DNA of 64,000 nucleotides from Pelagibius marinus (GTDB lineage Bacteria; Pseudomonadota; Alphaproteobacteria; Kiloniellales; Kiloniellaceae): assembly GCF_014925385.1 (NCBI RefSeq), contig NZ_JACSDK010000016.1, positions 186,001 to 250,000 of the forward strand. The letters are read 5' to 3'. A program made the position numbers and the translations under genes. The notes beneath the pieces are model-generated. The model saw nothing but the letters and a program-made list of their open reading frames with translations. It was not told where the DNA came from and ran no database searches. Of this stretch, positions 29,018-38,333 are shown in pieces (within the stretch, counting starts at the first letter, position 1; every line of letters begins with the position of its first letter).

Positions 29018-30400
29018 ATGCCAATCGAAGTTCTCATGCCGGCTCTCTCGCCCACGATGACCGAGGGCAAGCTGGCCAAGTGGCTGAAGCAGGAAGGCGA
29101 CGAGGTATCGTCGGGTGACATCCTGGCCGAGATCGAGACCGACAAGGCGACCATGGAAGTGGAAGCTGTCGATGAAGGGGTGCTCGGCAAGATCATGGTG
29201 CCGGAAGGCACCGACGCCGTGCCGGTGAACCAGGTGATCGCCGTGCTGCTGGAGGACGGCGAGGACGCCTCGGCGATCTCCGAGGCGCCCAAGCCGGCTG
29301 AAGCCAAGCAACCGGACCCGCAGGCCAAGGAAGCGCCCAAGGAGGAGTCCGGCAGCGCCCACGCCGCGCCGCCGAAGGAACCCTCGCCGGAGGCTGAGCC
29401 GGAATGGACCGGCCCCACCGTCAAGCTGACGGTGCGCGAGGCCCTGCGCGACGCCATGGCCGAGGAAATGCGCGCCAACGAGCGGGTCTTCCTGATGGGC
29501 GAGGAGGTCGCGGAATACCAGGGCGCCTACAAGGTCAGCCAGGGCCTGCTCGACGAGTTCGGGGCGCGGCGCGTCGTCGACACACCGATCACCGAGCACG
29601 GCTTCGCCGGCCTGGGCGTCGGCGCGGCCATGTACGGCCTCAGGCCCATCGTCGAGTTCATGACCTTCAACTTCGCCATGCAGGCGATCGACCAGATCAT
29701 CAACTCGGCGGCCAAGACCCACTACATGTCCGGCGGCCAGATCTCCTCGCCGATGGTGTTCCGCGGGCCGAACGGCGCCGCCGCGCGGGTCGCGGCCCAG
29801 CACTCCCAGTGCTACGCCTCGTGGTACGCCCACGTGCCGGGCCTGAAGGTGGTCTCGCCCTATTCGGCGGCCGACGCCAAGGGGCTGCTGAAGTCGGCCA
29901 TCCGCGACGACAATCCGGTGATCTTCCTGGAGCACGAGATCCTCTACGGCCAAAGCTTCGACGTGCCGGACAGCCCCGACTGGACCGTGCCGATCGGCAA
30001 GGCGCGCATCGCGCGGCCGGGCAAGGACGTCACCATCACCGCCTTCTCGATCATGGTCGGCAAGGCACTGGAGGCGGCGGAGAAGCTGGCGGAGGAGGGT
30101 ATCGACGCGGAGGTTATCGACCTGCGCAGCCTGCGTCCCCTGGACAGCGAGACCATCATCGCCTCGGTGCAGAAGACCAACCGCCTGGTGACCTGCGAAG
30201 AGGGCTGGGGCTACGCCGGCATCGGCTCCGAGGTCGCCTCGGTGGTCATGGAGCAGGCCTTCGACTGGCTCGACGCGCCGGTGAAGCGGGTCTGCGGGGT
30301 CGACGTGCCGATGCCCTACGCCGCCAACCTGGAAGCCCTGGCGCTGCCGCAGGCCGACACCATCGTCGCCGGCGCCAAAGAAGTCTGTTACCGCGGCTGA
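29018..30400 (+). CDS. pdhB: Pyruvate dehydrogenase E1 component, beta subunit with N-terminal lipoyl domain
   Basis: The 460-residue protein combines a lipoyl domain (about residues 2-78, lipoylated Lys in ETDKATME), a charged Pro/Ala linker (about 85-130) and the E1 beta catalytic part (from about 135, with [29 protein letters not shown] and [15 protein letters not shown]). A lipoyl domain on E1 beta is a known alphaproteobacterial trait and adds lipoyl arms to the complex. A 41-base stretch at 29126-29166 is identical to the lipoyl region of pdhC, which suggests gene conversion. Confidence 0.96.
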   Translation: MPIEVLMPALSPTMTEGKLAKWLKQEGDEVSSGDILAEIETDKATMEVEAVDEGVLGKIMVPEGTDAVPVNQVIAVLLEDGEDASAISEAPKPAEAKQPDPQAKEAPKEESGSAHAAPPKEPSPEAEPEWTGPTVKLTVREALRDAMAEEMRANERVFLMGEEVAEYQGAYKVSQGLLDEFGARRVVDTPITEHGFAGLGVGAAMYGLRPIVEFMTFNFAMQAIDQIINSAAKTHYMSGGQISSPMVFRGPNGAAARVAAQHSQCYASWYAHVPGLKVVSPYSAADAKGLLKSAIRDDNPVIFLEHEILYGQSFDVPDSPDWTVPIGKARIARPGKDVTITAFSIMVGKALEAAEKLAEEGIDAEVIDLRSLRPLDSETIIASVQKTNRLVTCEEGWGYAGIGSEVASVVMEQAFDWLDAPVKRVCGVDVPMPYAANLEALALPQADTIVAGAKEVCYRG

Positions 30401-30424
30401 GCCCGGCGGGGGAGGAATAGCGAC

Positions 30425-31750
30425 ATGCCGATCAATATCCTGATGCCGGCGCTTTCGCCGACCATGACCGAGGGCACGCTTGCCAAGTGGCTGGTCAAGG
30501 AAGGCGACGAGGTCACCTCGGGCGACGTCATCGCCGAGATCGAGACCGACAAGGCGACCATGGAAGTGGAAGCCGTCGACGAAGGCACCGTCGGCAAGAT
30601 CATGGTGGCCGAGGGCACTGACGGGGTACCGGTGAACAAGGTCATCGCCGTGCTGCTGGAGGAGGGCGAGGACGCCTCGGCCATCTCCGAGGCGCCGGAG
30701 GCCCCGGCACCGAAGGCCGCCGAAACCGAAGCGGCAAAGCCCGCGTCCTCCGGCAACGGCACCACGCCGCCTACGGTCAATCCCCAGGTCACCGATGCCG
30801 TGACCCAGGCCCCCGCGGCGCCCTCCGGTCCCGAGGGACGGATCTTCGCCAGCCCGCTGGCCCGGCGCATCGCCAAGGACAAGGGCGTCGATCTCGCCGC
30901 GGTAAAGGGCAGCGGCCCGCACGGCCGCATCGTGAAGGCCGACGTCGAGGCCGCGCAGCCTGGTGCCGCGCCGGCCGCCGCACCGGCGGCTGCCGCCGCG
31001 GCTCCCGCGGCCGCGGGGCCCCAAGCGACTGGTCCGGGCGCCAAGGCGCCGGGCGGCCTGCTGGGGATGACCTATACGCAGGAGCCGCTCAGCGGCATGC
31101 GCAAGACCATCGCCAAGCGCCTTACCGAGTCCAAGCAGCAGGTGCCGCACTTCTACCTGACGGTCGACTGCGAGCTGGACGAGTTGCTGAAGGTGCGCAA
31201 GGAGCTGAACAGCCGCTCCGATGCCTACAAGATCTCGGTCAACGACTTCGTCATCCGCGCGGTTGCCCTGGCCTTGAAGCAGGTGCCGGCGGCCAACGCC
31301 TCCTACGACGAGTCCGGCCTGCTGTTCTACGAGCACGCCGACGTCTCGGTCGCCGTGGCGACGCCCTCGGGCCTCATCACGCCGATCATCAAGGCCGCCG
31401 AAGGCAAGGGGCTGGCGACCATCGCCAACGAGATGAAGGACCTCGCGGGGCGCGCGCGCGACGGCAAGCTGAAGCCCGAGGAGTACCAGGGCGGCACTTT
31501 CTCCGTCTCCAACCTCGGCATGTTCGGCATCAAGGAGTTCTCCGCCGTCATCAACCCGCCGCAGGGCTGCATCCTGGCGGTGGGCGCCGGCGAGCAGCGT
31601 CCGGTGGTCAAGGACGGCGCGCTGAGCGTGGCCACGGTGATGAGTTGCACCCTTTCGGTCGACCACCGCGTTGTCGACGGCGCGGTGGGGGCTCAGTTCC
31701 TGTCGGCCTTCAAGAAGCTGATCGAGGATCCGCTTTCCATGCTGCTGTAG
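30425..31750 (+). CDS. pdhC: Dihydrolipoamide acetyltransferase (E2 of pyruvate dehydrogenase)
   Basis: The 441-residue core protein has one lipoyl domain (about 2-78), an Ala/Pro linker, a peripheral subunit-binding domain (about 140-172, with ASPLARRIAKDKG and GPHGRIVKADV), a second Ala/Pro linker and the acetyltransferase domain. The catalytic His-Asp pair is in DHRVVDGAVG near the C-terminus. It moves the acetyl group from lipoate to CoA and forms the scaffold for E1 and E3. Spacing of 24 bases from pdhB supports one operon. Confidence 0.96.
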   Translation: MPINILMPALSPTMTEGTLAKWLVKEGDEVTSGDVIAEIETDKATMEVEAVDEGTVGKIMVAEGTDGVPVNKVIAVLLEEGEDASAISEAPEAPAPKAAETEAAKPASSGNGTTPPTVNPQVTDAVTQAPAAPSGPEGRIFASPLARRIAKDKGVDLAAVKGSGPHGRIVKADVEAAQPGAAPAAAPAAAAAAPAAAGPQATGPGAKAPGGLLGMTYTQEPLSGMRKTIAKRLTESKQQVPHFYLTVDCELDELLKVRKELNSRSDAYKISVNDFVIRAVALALKQVPAANASYDESGLLFYEHADVSVAVATPSGLITPIIKAAEGKGLATIANEMKDLAGRARDGKLKPEEYQGGTFSVSNLGMFGIKEFSAVINPPQGCILAVGAGEQRPVVKDGALSVATVMSCTLSVDHRVVDGAVGAQFLSAFKKLIEDPLSMLL

Positions 31751-31779
31751 CGGCGGCCACCCTATAGGGGGAACGACCC

Positions 31780-32406
31780 ATGCGAAGCCTCTCCGCCCTT
31801 CTGCTCGTCTTCTGCCTGGCCACGCCGGCGGCCGCCGAACCGGTGGACGACGTCAAGGAGAGCTTCCTCACCTACAAGACGGCGATCCTGGAGGCGGACG
31901 GCGCGGCGGCGGCCAAGGTGGTGACGCAGAACTCCCGCGACTACTTCCGCGACCTGGCCGACCAGGCCCTGACGCTGGACCGTGCCGGACTGCATGATAT
32001 CCACCTGACCGACCGGCTCTACGCCATGCTGCTGCGCCACAAACTGGACCGCAGCCGACTGCAGCAGATGTCCGGCGGCGAGGTCGTCTCCTACGCGGTC
32101 GACAACGGCTGGATCGGCCGCAACGGCGCCTCGCAGCTCCGCCTCGGCCACTACGAGATCGAAGGTGACCATGCCAACGGCACCATCCTCAGGCCCGACG
32201 GCCTGAAGAGTCCTTTCAGGATGGAGTTCGTCAAGGAAGACGGCCGCTGGCTGCTGGACCTCGTCGCGCTGATGAAGCTGACGCGCACCGCCTTCGAGTA
32301 TGCCGTCCAACAGTCTGGCCTCAGCGAGGACGAGTTCGTCCTGCTGATGCTGGAGCAGGGCACCGGCGTGAAACCCGGCCCGGAGATCTGGAGCCCGCCG
32401 TCGTGA
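31780..32406 (+). CDS. Secreted protein of unknown function, first of two paralogs in the PDH operon
   Basis: A 208-residue protein with a signal peptide (about 1-19, ending TPAAA|EPV). The mature part begins VKESFLTYKTAILEADGAAAAKVV, which resembles the opening helix of NTF2-like folds, and ends GPEIWSPPS. The next gene encodes a paralog with the same start and end (VQESFAAYKQALIDGDGAKA and DPNIWNPPG). The two stop/start codons overlap. They lie between pdhC and lpdA, where nothing periplasmic is expected. No function is recognised. Confidence 0.75.
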   Translation: MRSLSALLLVFCLATPAAAEPVDDVKESFLTYKTAILEADGAAAAKVVTQNSRDYFRDLADQALTLDRAGLHDIHLTDRLYAMLLRHKLDRSRLQQMSGGEVVSYAVDNGWIGRNGASQLRLGHYEIEGDHANGTILRPDGLKSPFRMEFVKEDGRWLLDLVALMKLTRTAFEYAVQQSGLSEDEFVLLMLEQGTGVKPGPEIWSPPS

Positions 32407-33050
32407 AGCTGCGTCTCGTCATCGCAGCCTTGGTGATGCTGTTGGCTGCTCCGGCCGTGGCGCAGTCGGACCCGGCGGCGGTGCAGGAGAGCTTTGCCGC
32501 CTACAAGCAGGCCCTTATCGACGGGGACGGGGCCAAGGCCTCGGCGCTGACCTCTTCCGACACCCACGCCTTCCTGAAACAGACCCTGGACCGGGCGCTG
32601 ACCATGGAAGCGGCTGAGGTGCAGGCGCTGCCGCTGCTCGACCAGATCTCGATCCTCATGCTCCGCCACAACATGAAGGCCGAGCAGCTGCGCGAGATGA
32701 AGAACGGCGACCCGGTCGCCTACGCGGTGGACCATAAGTCCTTCGACATGAACGAGGTGGAGAAGCTGGAAGCCGCGGAGTTCACCGTCACCGGCAGTCA
32801 GGCCCAGGCGCCGATCTCCAACCTCAAGGGCTCGCCGATCCCGGTCAACGTGTACTTCAAGGAGGAGGAGGGCACCTGGCGCTTCGACCTGCTGTCCTCC
32901 ATCGCGCCTTTCCGCGCGGTCTTCGACGCCCAGGCCGGCTTGCTCGGCGCCTTGAAGACCAAGGACGGCAACAGCGGCGCCGTGCCCTTGATCATCCATC
33001 TCATCACCGGCCGCGCGCCGGATCCGAACATCTGGAATCCGCCGGGCTGA
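32403..33050 (+). CDS. Secreted protein of unknown function, second paralog in the PDH operon
   Basis: A 215-residue protein with a signal peptide (about 1-19, ending PAVA|QSD) and a mature domain paralogous to the preceding gene. Shared points are the ESFxxYKxAxxxxDGAxA opening, a MLxRHxxxxxxLxxMxxG stretch, YAVD, and the xIWxPPx end. It begins with GTG at 32403 overlapping the previous stop. Divergence between the copies is large, so the duplication is old. lpdA follows after 24 bases, so the pair is probably expressed with the PDH complex. Confidence 0.75.
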   Translation: MKLRLVIAALVMLLAAPAVAQSDPAAVQESFAAYKQALIDGDGAKASALTSSDTHAFLKQTLDRALTMEAAEVQALPLLDQISILMLRHNMKAEQLREMKNGDPVAYAVDHKSFDMNEVEKLEAAEFTVTGSQAQAPISNLKGSPIPVNVYFKEEEGTWRFDLLSSIAPFRAVFDAQAGLLGALKTKDGNSGAVPLIIHLITGRAPDPNIWNPPG

Positions 33051-33074
33051 AGGCCGGCGAAAGGGAGAACTTCT

Positions 33075-34478
33075 GTGGCTGATACCAACTTCGATCTCAT
33101 CGTCGTCGGCGGCGGGCCGGGCGGCTACGTGTCGGCGATCCGCGCCGCGCAGCTGAAGATGAAGGTCTGCGTGGTGGAGCGCGCGCACCTGGGCGGCATC
33201 TGCCTCAACTGGGGCTGCATCCCGACCAAGGCGCTGCTGCGCTCGGCGGAGATCTACGAGTACATGCAGCATGCCGACGCCTACGGGCTCTCGGCCGAGA
33301 AGGTCGGCTTCGACCTCGCCAAGGTTGTGCAGCGCTCGCGCAGCGTCTCCAAGCAGCTGAACGGCGGCGTCGGACACCTGCTGAAGAAGAACAAGGTCAC
33401 GGTGGTCGACGGCGAGGCCAAGCTGAACGGACCCGGCAAGCTGGTCGTGACCAAGGACGGCAAGAAGGTCAGCGACCTGACCGCCAAGCACGTCATCCTG
33501 GCGACCGGCGCGCGCCCGCGCGCCCTGCCGGGGATCGAACCGGATAAGAAGCTGATCTGGACCTACTTCGAGGCCATGGTGCCCGACGCCATGCCCAAGT
33601 CGCTGCTGGTCATCGGCTCGGGCGCCATCGGCATCGAGTTCGCCTCCTTCTTCCACTCCATGGGTGCCGATGTGACGGTCGTCGAGGTCCTGCCGCAGAT
33701 CATGCCGGTGGAGGATGAGGAAATTTCCAAGCTGGCGCGCAAGCAGCTGGAGAAGCGCGGCCTCAAGATCATGACCGAGGCCAAGGTGACGGCGGTGAAG
33801 AAGGGCTCGAACAACGTCACCGCCACCGTCGAGGACAAGGCCGGCAAGAAAAGCGAGATCACCGTCGACCGTGTGATCTCCGCCGTCGGCGTGCAGGGCA
33901 ACATCGAGGACATCGGCCTGGAGACCACCAAGGTGAAGACCGACCGCGGCTGCATCGTCATCGACGACTACGGCCGCACGGCCGAGCCGGGCATCTACGC
34001 CATCGGCGACGTGGCCGGCCCGCCTATGCTGGCCCACAAGGCCGAGCACGAGGGCGTCATCTGCGTCGAGAAGATCGCCGGCCTCAACGACGTTCACCCC
34101 ATGAAAAAGGAGCAGATCCCCGGCTGCACCTACTGCCATCCCCAAGTGGCCAGCGTCGGTTTGACCGAGAAGAAGGCCAAGGAGGCCGGCTACCAGGTGA
34201 AGGTCGGGCGCTTTCCCTTCATCGGCAACGGCAAGGCCATCGCGCTGGGCGAGCCCGAGGGCATGGTGAAGACCGTCTTCGACGCCAAGACCGGCCAGCT
34301 GCTGGGTGCCCACATGGTGGGGGCCGAGGTCACCGAGCTGATCCAGGGCTACGTGGTGGCCATGGGCCTGGAGACCACCGAGGCCGAGCTGATGCACACG
34401 GTCTTCCCGCATCCGACCCTCTCGGAGATGATGCACGAGTCGGTGCTTGACGCCTACGGCCGCGTCATCCACATGTAG
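33075..34478 (+). CDS. lpdA: Dihydrolipoamide dehydrogenase (E3)
   Basis: The 467-residue flavoprotein reoxidises dihydrolipoamide of the PDH complex with NAD. The FAD site starts DLIVVGGGPGGY, the redox disulfide is in GGICLNWGCIPTKALL, the NAD site is in LLVIGSGAIGIEFA, and the C-terminal catalytic His-Glu is in HPTLSEM. The domain order and length are complete. It is the last enzymatic gene of the PDH operon and precedes a small membrane protein and lipA. Confidence 0.96.
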   Translation: MADTNFDLIVVGGGPGGYVSAIRAAQLKMKVCVVERAHLGGICLNWGCIPTKALLRSAEIYEYMQHADAYGLSAEKVGFDLAKVVQRSRSVSKQLNGGVGHLLKKNKVTVVDGEAKLNGPGKLVVTKDGKKVSDLTAKHVILATGARPRALPGIEPDKKLIWTYFEAMVPDAMPKSLLVIGSGAIGIEFASFFHSMGADVTVVEVLPQIMPVEDEEISKLARKQLEKRGLKIMTEAKVTAVKKGSNNVTATVEDKAGKKSEITVDRVISAVGVQGNIEDIGLETTKVKTDRGCIVIDDYGRTAEPGIYAIGDVAGPPMLAHKAEHEGVICVEKIAGLNDVHPMKKEQIPGCTYCHPQVASVGLTEKKAKEAGYQVKVGRFPFIGNGKAIALGEPEGMVKTVFDAKTGQLLGAHMVGAEVTELIQGYVVAMGLETTEAELMHTVFPHPTLSEMMHESVLDAYGRVIHM

Positions 34479-34506
34479 TTGGAGGAAAGGACCGTCGGGT
34501 CTCCAA

Positions 34507-34644
34507 ATGGATGCAGCGCTCTATATGCTTTTGGGCCTTGGCGGGATCGTTTTGGTCTACCTGCTGCACAGGAACTCGCAGCTGGCCGGCGCGGTCTTCC
34601 TGCTTTCGGTCACGGTGGGCGCCGCCGTCTATCTGCTGCAGTAA
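34507..34644 (+). CDS. Small two-helix membrane protein of unknown function
   Basis: A 45-residue ORF is almost entirely two hydrophobic helices (YMLLGLGGIVLVYLL and GAVFLLSVTVGAAVYLL) with a short RNSQ loop between them. It lies in the 200-base gap between lpdA and lipA and shares their strand. GGAGGAAAGG is 16 or more bases before this ATG, longer than usual, so the exact start is uncertain. Coding is supported by the clean helix pattern and the position, not by a known family. Confidence 0.5.
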   Translation: MDAALYMLLGLGGIVLVYLLHRNSQLAGAVFLLSVTVGAAVYLLQ

Positions 34645-34677
34645 GGACCGAGCGGATTTGAGAACCAGGACGACACA

Positions 34678-35640
34678 ATGAGTGGTAGCGAAACGACAAC
34701 CGGGAAGCCGCGCCTCCGCCATCCGGAGAAGGCCCACAAGCCGGACCAGGAGGTCAAGCGCAAGCCGGCCTGGATCCGGGTGAAGGCCCCGGTTTCCCGG
34801 GAATATCAGGCGACCCGCGCCGTGGTGAAGGAGAACAACCTCCACACGGTCTGCGAGGAGGCCGCCTGCCCGAACATCGGGGAGTGCTGGGCCCAGCGCC
34901 ACGCCACCATGATGATCATGGGCGGGATCTGCACGCGCGCCTGTTCCTTCTGCAACGTTGCGACCGGCAAGCCGAACGCCCTCGACCCCTTCGAGCCCAC
35001 CAACGTCGCCACCGCCGTGGCCAAGCTGGGCCTGAAGCACGTGGTCATCACCTCGGTCGACCGCGACGACCTGGCCGACGGCGGGGCCGAGCACTTCGCC
35101 CAGGTGATCAGGGCGACCCGCGAGGCGGCGCCGGAGACCACCATCGAGATCCTGACCCCGGACTTCCTGCGCAAGGAAGGGGCCCTGGAGGTCGTCGTGG
35201 CGGCCAAGCCCGACGTCTTCAACCACAACCTGGAGACCGTGCCGCGGCTCTATACCGAGGTGCGGCCCGGCGCGCGCTACTTCCACTCGCTGCGCCTGCT
35301 GGACGAGGTGAAGCGCCTCGATCCCTCGATGTTCACCAAGTCCGGCATCATGGTCGGCCTGGGCGAGAGCAAGTCCGAGGTGCTGCAGGTCATGGACGAC
35401 CTGCGCTCGGCCGACGTCGACTTCCTCACCATCGGCCAGTACCTGCAGCCGACCCCCAAGCACCACGTGGTCGACCGCTTCGTGACGCCGGAGGAGTTCA
35501 AGCAGTATGAGGCCATGGCCTACAACAAGGGCTTCCTCATGGTCTCGGCGACGCCGCTGACACGCTCCTCCTACCATGCAGGCGAAGACTTCGCCCGTTT
35601 GCGCGCCGCACGTGAGGCCAAGCTGGCGGCGGCAGGTTAA
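34678..35640 (+). CDS. lipA: Lipoyl synthase
   Basis: A 320-residue radical SAM enzyme that inserts two sulfurs into octanoyl chains on lipoyl domains. The radical SAM cluster is CTRACSFC (CxxxCxxC) and the auxiliary cluster is [12 protein letters not shown], followed by the family motifs [13 protein letters not shown] and [12 protein letters not shown]. The C-terminal RSSYHAGE serine that caps the auxiliary cluster is present. It stands directly after the PDH genes, whose E1 beta and E2 are its substrates. Confidence 0.96.
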   Translation: MSGSETTTGKPRLRHPEKAHKPDQEVKRKPAWIRVKAPVSREYQATRAVVKENNLHTVCEEAACPNIGECWAQRHATMMIMGGICTRACSFCNVATGKPNALDPFEPTNVATAVAKLGLKHVVITSVDRDDLADGGAEHFAQVIRATREAAPETTIEILTPDFLRKEGALEVVVAAKPDVFNHNLETVPRLYTEVRPGARYFHSLRLLDEVKRLDPSMFTKSGIMVGLGESKSEVLQVMDDLRSADVDFLTIGQYLQPTPKHHVVDRFVTPEEFKQYEAMAYNKGFLMVSATPLTRSSYHAGEDFARLRAAREAKLAAAG

Positions 35641-35674
35641 AGACCCGGCAAGTTAAGGCTGTTATTCTTTCGTC

Positions 35675-36145
35675 ATGCCGGTTCATAAAGAAAGACGGGT
35701 GCTGCCCTACACGCCGGATCAGCTCTACGAGCTGGTCGTGGATATCGAGCGCTATCCGGAATTTCTGCCCTGGTGCCTGGGCGCGCGCATCAAGACGCAC
35801 CAGGAAAGCCTGATCGTCGCCGACCTGATCATCGGCTTCAAAATGTTCCGCGAGCGCTTCACCAGCCGCGTCGTGCCCAACGCCGCCGAACAGCGCATCG
35901 ACGTCACCTACGCGGAAGGACCCTTCAAGTACCTGGAGAACCACTGGGTCTTCGTCGACCATCCGCAGGGCTGCGAAATCGACTTCTACGTCGACTTCGA
36001 GTTCCGCTCCAAGCTGCTGCAGAAGGTCATCGAAGGCCTGTTCCACGAGGCCGTGCGCCGCATGGTCGCCGCCTTCGAAACCCGCGCCCGCGACCTCTAC
36101 GGCCTCCCCGACGCGGCGCCCTCGTCGAGTTCCGCGAACACCTAG
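35675..36145 (+). CDS. ratA: RatA/COQ10-family START-domain protein
   Basis: A 156-residue single START/Bet v1-like domain protein. Diagnostic segments are YTPDQLYELVVDIERYPEFLPWC at the start and VDFEFRSKLLQKVIEGLFHE near the end. The eukaryotic relative COQ10 binds ubiquinone; the E. coli relative RatA was reported to block ribosome subunit joining. In alphaproteobacteria the ubiquinone role seems likelier, and the position after lipA is conserved in the group. Confidence 0.88.
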   Translation: MPVHKERRVLPYTPDQLYELVVDIERYPEFLPWCLGARIKTHQESLIVADLIIGFKMFRERFTSRVVPNAAEQRIDVTYAEGPFKYLENHWVFVDHPQGCEIDFYVDFEFRSKLLQKVIEGLFHEAVRRMVAAFETRARDLYGLPDAAPSSSSANT

Positions 36146-36152
36146 TATCCGA

Positions 36153-36181
36153 TCGACAAAATCGCCGTTCGGTTGTGCTAT
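36153..36181 (+). promoter_or_regulatory. Candidate sigma-70-type promoter
   Basis: TCGACA (36153-36158) and TGCTAT (36176-36181) are 17 bases apart just after the ratA stop. The element would drive the DUF2007-like gene starting with GTG at 36218. It also argues against an earlier TTG start at 36173, which would lie within the -10 region. Confidence 0.4.
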
Positions 36182-36217
36182 CCTCTCGCCGGAGAGCGAC
36201 AAGCAACGGCGGGCGAT

Positions 36218-36601
36218 GTGAAGGACTCTAACCTCGTTACGGTCGGCTGGGCCTACGGGCAGGCCGAGGCTGCCTTGGCCCAGGCGCTGCTCGGCGCCGC
36301 TGGGGTCAAGGTCTTTCCCGACACCTGGTACGTGGCATCGGTGCAGTGGCACTGGACGCACGCGCTCGGCGGGATCGCACTGCAGGTGCCGGCGGCGCAA
36401 GCGGCCGACGCCATTGCGCTGCTCGCCGACAACCCGATAGTGCGGCGTCCGCGCCACTGGCTTTGGCGCCTGCCGGTGGCGGTCGTCGCAGTGATGGTGT
36501 TGTTCTGGGTGGGCTTCCCGCCGCCGCCGTCCGGTTTCTTTCCGACCGTGCTGCGGCCGGCCTCGGGACGCCTTGCCGAGGCCCCTGGCGGCACCGACTG
36601 A
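36218..36601 (+). CDS. DUF2007-like domain protein with C-terminal membrane helix
   Basis: With the GTG start at 36218 the protein has 127 residues. The first half resembles the DUF2007 (putative signal-transducing protein) fold: GQAEAALAQALLGAAGVKVF, then GGIALQVPAAQAADAIALL. The second half holds one membrane helix (LPVAVVAVMVLFWVGF) and a short Pro-rich tail. Such proteins are small and of unknown role. It is convergent with the CPBP protease gene. Confidence 0.6.
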   Translation: MKDSNLVTVGWAYGQAEAALAQALLGAAGVKVFPDTWYVASVQWHWTHALGGIALQVPAAQAADAIALLADNPIVRRPRHWLWRLPVAVVAVMVLFWVGFPPPPSGFFPTVLRPASGRLAEAPGGTD

Positions 36602-36617
36602 GGTCTTTCCGCCCGCG

Positions 36618-37343
36618 CTAGAACCCTTCGCCGAGGGCCAGGCCGGCGTAAAGGGAGATTGTCATGGCGCTATTGAAGACGCCGTGCACCACCACCGAGG
36701 GCCAGAGCGAGCCGCTGCGCCAGGCGACGGTGGCGAGGATCAGTCCCATGACCGCCAGGGCCGGGATCAGCTGCGGCAGACCGTGCGCCACGCTGAAGAT
36801 CACCGCCGAGATCGGCGCCGCGTAGGCAAAGCGCATTCGTTTCAGCAGCCAGCCCAGCAGCACCCCGCGGAAGATGACTTCCTCGATGAAAGGCACCAGC
36901 ACGCCGACCAGGGCCAGCATGAGCAGGAGGCTGGTCCAGCTGAAGCCCTCGGGCGCCAGCGCCTGCATCTGCGGATTCTCGACGACCTCGCCCATCAGCT
37001 CCTGGACCCCCAGATTGATGCCGGAGATCAGCGGCATGCAGAGCAGTCCCAGGCCGACGGCAATGCGGTACCAGCCGTTGTAGGTCGGGCGCAGGCCGAT
37101 GTCGGCGAGACCCAGGCCGTGGCGCCGCAGGACAACCAGCCAGGTGAAGAACAGCATCAGCACCGACTGCCCGACCAGCAGGCCGACGGTCACCGGCAAG
37201 GCCGTGAGGTTGGTCTCCGGCCGCAAGACGGTCAGGGTGAGGGGAATGGCGAAGACACTGACCACCACCAGCAGGGCCAGCAGGATCAGGTCGCCAAGAC
37301 GCACCGGCGAGGGCGGCAGCGCGGGCAGGCGCGGGGGCAACAT
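36618..37343 (-). CDS. CPBP-family intramembrane metalloprotease
   Basis: A 241-residue membrane protein with about seven helices and the CPBP (CAAX protease/bacteriocin-processing, Abi) motifs: EEVIFRG (motif 1), FSVAHG (motif 2) and HGVFN (motif 3). These give the Glu and His residues of the intramembrane metal site. Bacterial members vary from bacteriocin self-immunity to membrane protein processing; no substrate is visible here. It starts one base after the cinA stop, so it is in the pgpA-cinA-CPBP unit. Confidence 0.88.
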   Translation of the reverse strand: MLPPRLPALPPSPVRLGDLILLALLVVVSVFAIPLTLTVLRPETNLTALPVTVGLLVGQSVLMLFFTWLVVLRRHGLGLADIGLRPTYNGWYRIAVGLGLLCMPLISGINLGVQELMGEVVENPQMQALAPEGFSWTSLLLMLALVGVLVPFIEEVIFRGVLLGWLLKRMRFAYAAPISAVIFSVAHGLPQLIPALAVMGLILATVAWRSGSLWPSVVVHGVFNSAMTISLYAGLALGEGF

Positions 37344-37838
37344 TCAGTCCAAAGCCTCCGTGAAGAGTCTGAGGGCCTCGCGCACCGTCGCCAGGCGCAC
37401 CGCCGCACGGTCGCCGGGGAAGACCTGGTGCAGGGCCTGCGCCGGGCCACCGCGCGACGCCCAGCCGAGATAAACCAGGCCGACCGGCTTGCTCTCCGTG
37501 GCGCCGCCCGGCCCGGCGATGCCGGTGGCCGAGACGGCAACGTCGGCCTGGGAGGCGTGCAACGCGCCCGTGGCCATGGCGACGGCGACCTCGGCGCTGA
37601 CCGCGCCCGGGCCCGGGGGCTCCAGGAGAGACGCGGAGACGCCCAGCATCTCCACCTTGGCTTCGTTGGAGTAGGTGACGAAGCCGCGGTCGACCACGTC
37701 GGAGGACCCGGCGATCTCCGTCAGGCAGCCGGCGATCAGCCCGCCGGTGCAGGATTCCGCCGTGGCCAGCTTCTTGCCGGCCTGACGGTAGCGCGCAAGG
37801 ACATTCTCGGCCTCCTGCAGCAGTTGATCGTCGAACAT
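37344..37838 (-). CDS. CinA C-terminal domain protein (nicotinamide-nucleotide amidohydrolase family)
   Basis: A 164-residue stand-alone CinA_C domain. Motifs are [14 protein letters not shown] and the [18 protein letters not shown] loop, as in PncC, which deamidates nicotinamide mononucleotide for NAD salvage. The N-terminal molybdopterin-like domain of full CinA is absent, as is usual in this group. The ATG at 37838 shares one base with the pgpA stop and has GGGAG upstream, which indicates translational coupling. Confidence 0.88.
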   Translation of the reverse strand: MFDDQLLQEAENVLARYRQAGKKLATAESCTGGLIAGCLTEIAGSSDVVDRGFVTYSNEAKVEMLGVSASLLEPPGPGAVSAEVAVAMATGALHASQADVAVSATGIAGPGGATESKPVGLVYLGWASRGGPAQALHQVFPGDRAAVRLATVREALRLFTEALD

Positions 37839-38314
37839 CAGGCGCGCTCCCAGAGCCACAACAAGCCGTAGACCAGGGCGGCGGCGTAGAGCCCGGCGAT
37901 GATGTCGTCGGCCATGATCCCGAAGGCGCCCTTCAAGTGGCGGTCGGCCCAGCCGACGGGCCAGGGCTTGGCCACGTCGAAGGCCCGGAACAGGATGAAG
38001 GCCAGGATCACGCCCACGGGGTTGAGCCCGGCCGGAATGAGGGCCAGCCACTGGCCCGCTACCTCGTCGATGACGATGGCGCCGGGGTCCTTGATGGCCG
38101 CGACCTGCTCATAGCTGTGCGCCGCCCAGAGCCCGATCACAAAGACCGCCACCGTGGCCAGCAGCAGCCCCAGCGGTCCGGAGAGCCAGAACAGCGCCAC
38201 GCCGAAGGGCAGCGCCGCCAGCGATCCCCAGGTCCCCGGCGCCCAGGGCAGAAGGCCGGCGCCGAACCAGGTGGCGAGCAGCGAAGAGGGCAGCCAGGGG
38301 GAGGGGGCGGTCAT
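37838..38314 (-). CDS. pgpA: Phosphatidylglycerophosphatase A
   Basis: A 158-residue membrane enzyme that dephosphorylates phosphatidylglycerophosphate to phosphatidylglycerol. The N-terminal block [22 protein letters not shown], and the later VIDEVAGQW and [14 protein letters not shown] blocks, are diagnostic of PgpA. Four hydrophobic helices are seen. It follows ispDF by 19 bases on the same strand and overlaps cinA, so ispDF-pgpA-cinA-CPBP form one leftward operon. Confidence 0.93.
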   Translation of the reverse strand: MTAPSPWLPSSLLATWFGAGLLPWAPGTWGSLAALPFGVALFWLSGPLGLLLATVAVFVIGLWAAHSYEQVAAIKDPGAIVIDEVAGQWLALIPAGLNPVGVILAFILFRAFDVAKPWPVGWADRHLKGAFGIMADDIIAGLYAAALVYGLLWLWERA

Positions 38315-38333
38315 CGTTCCTAGTGTAGCCGGT

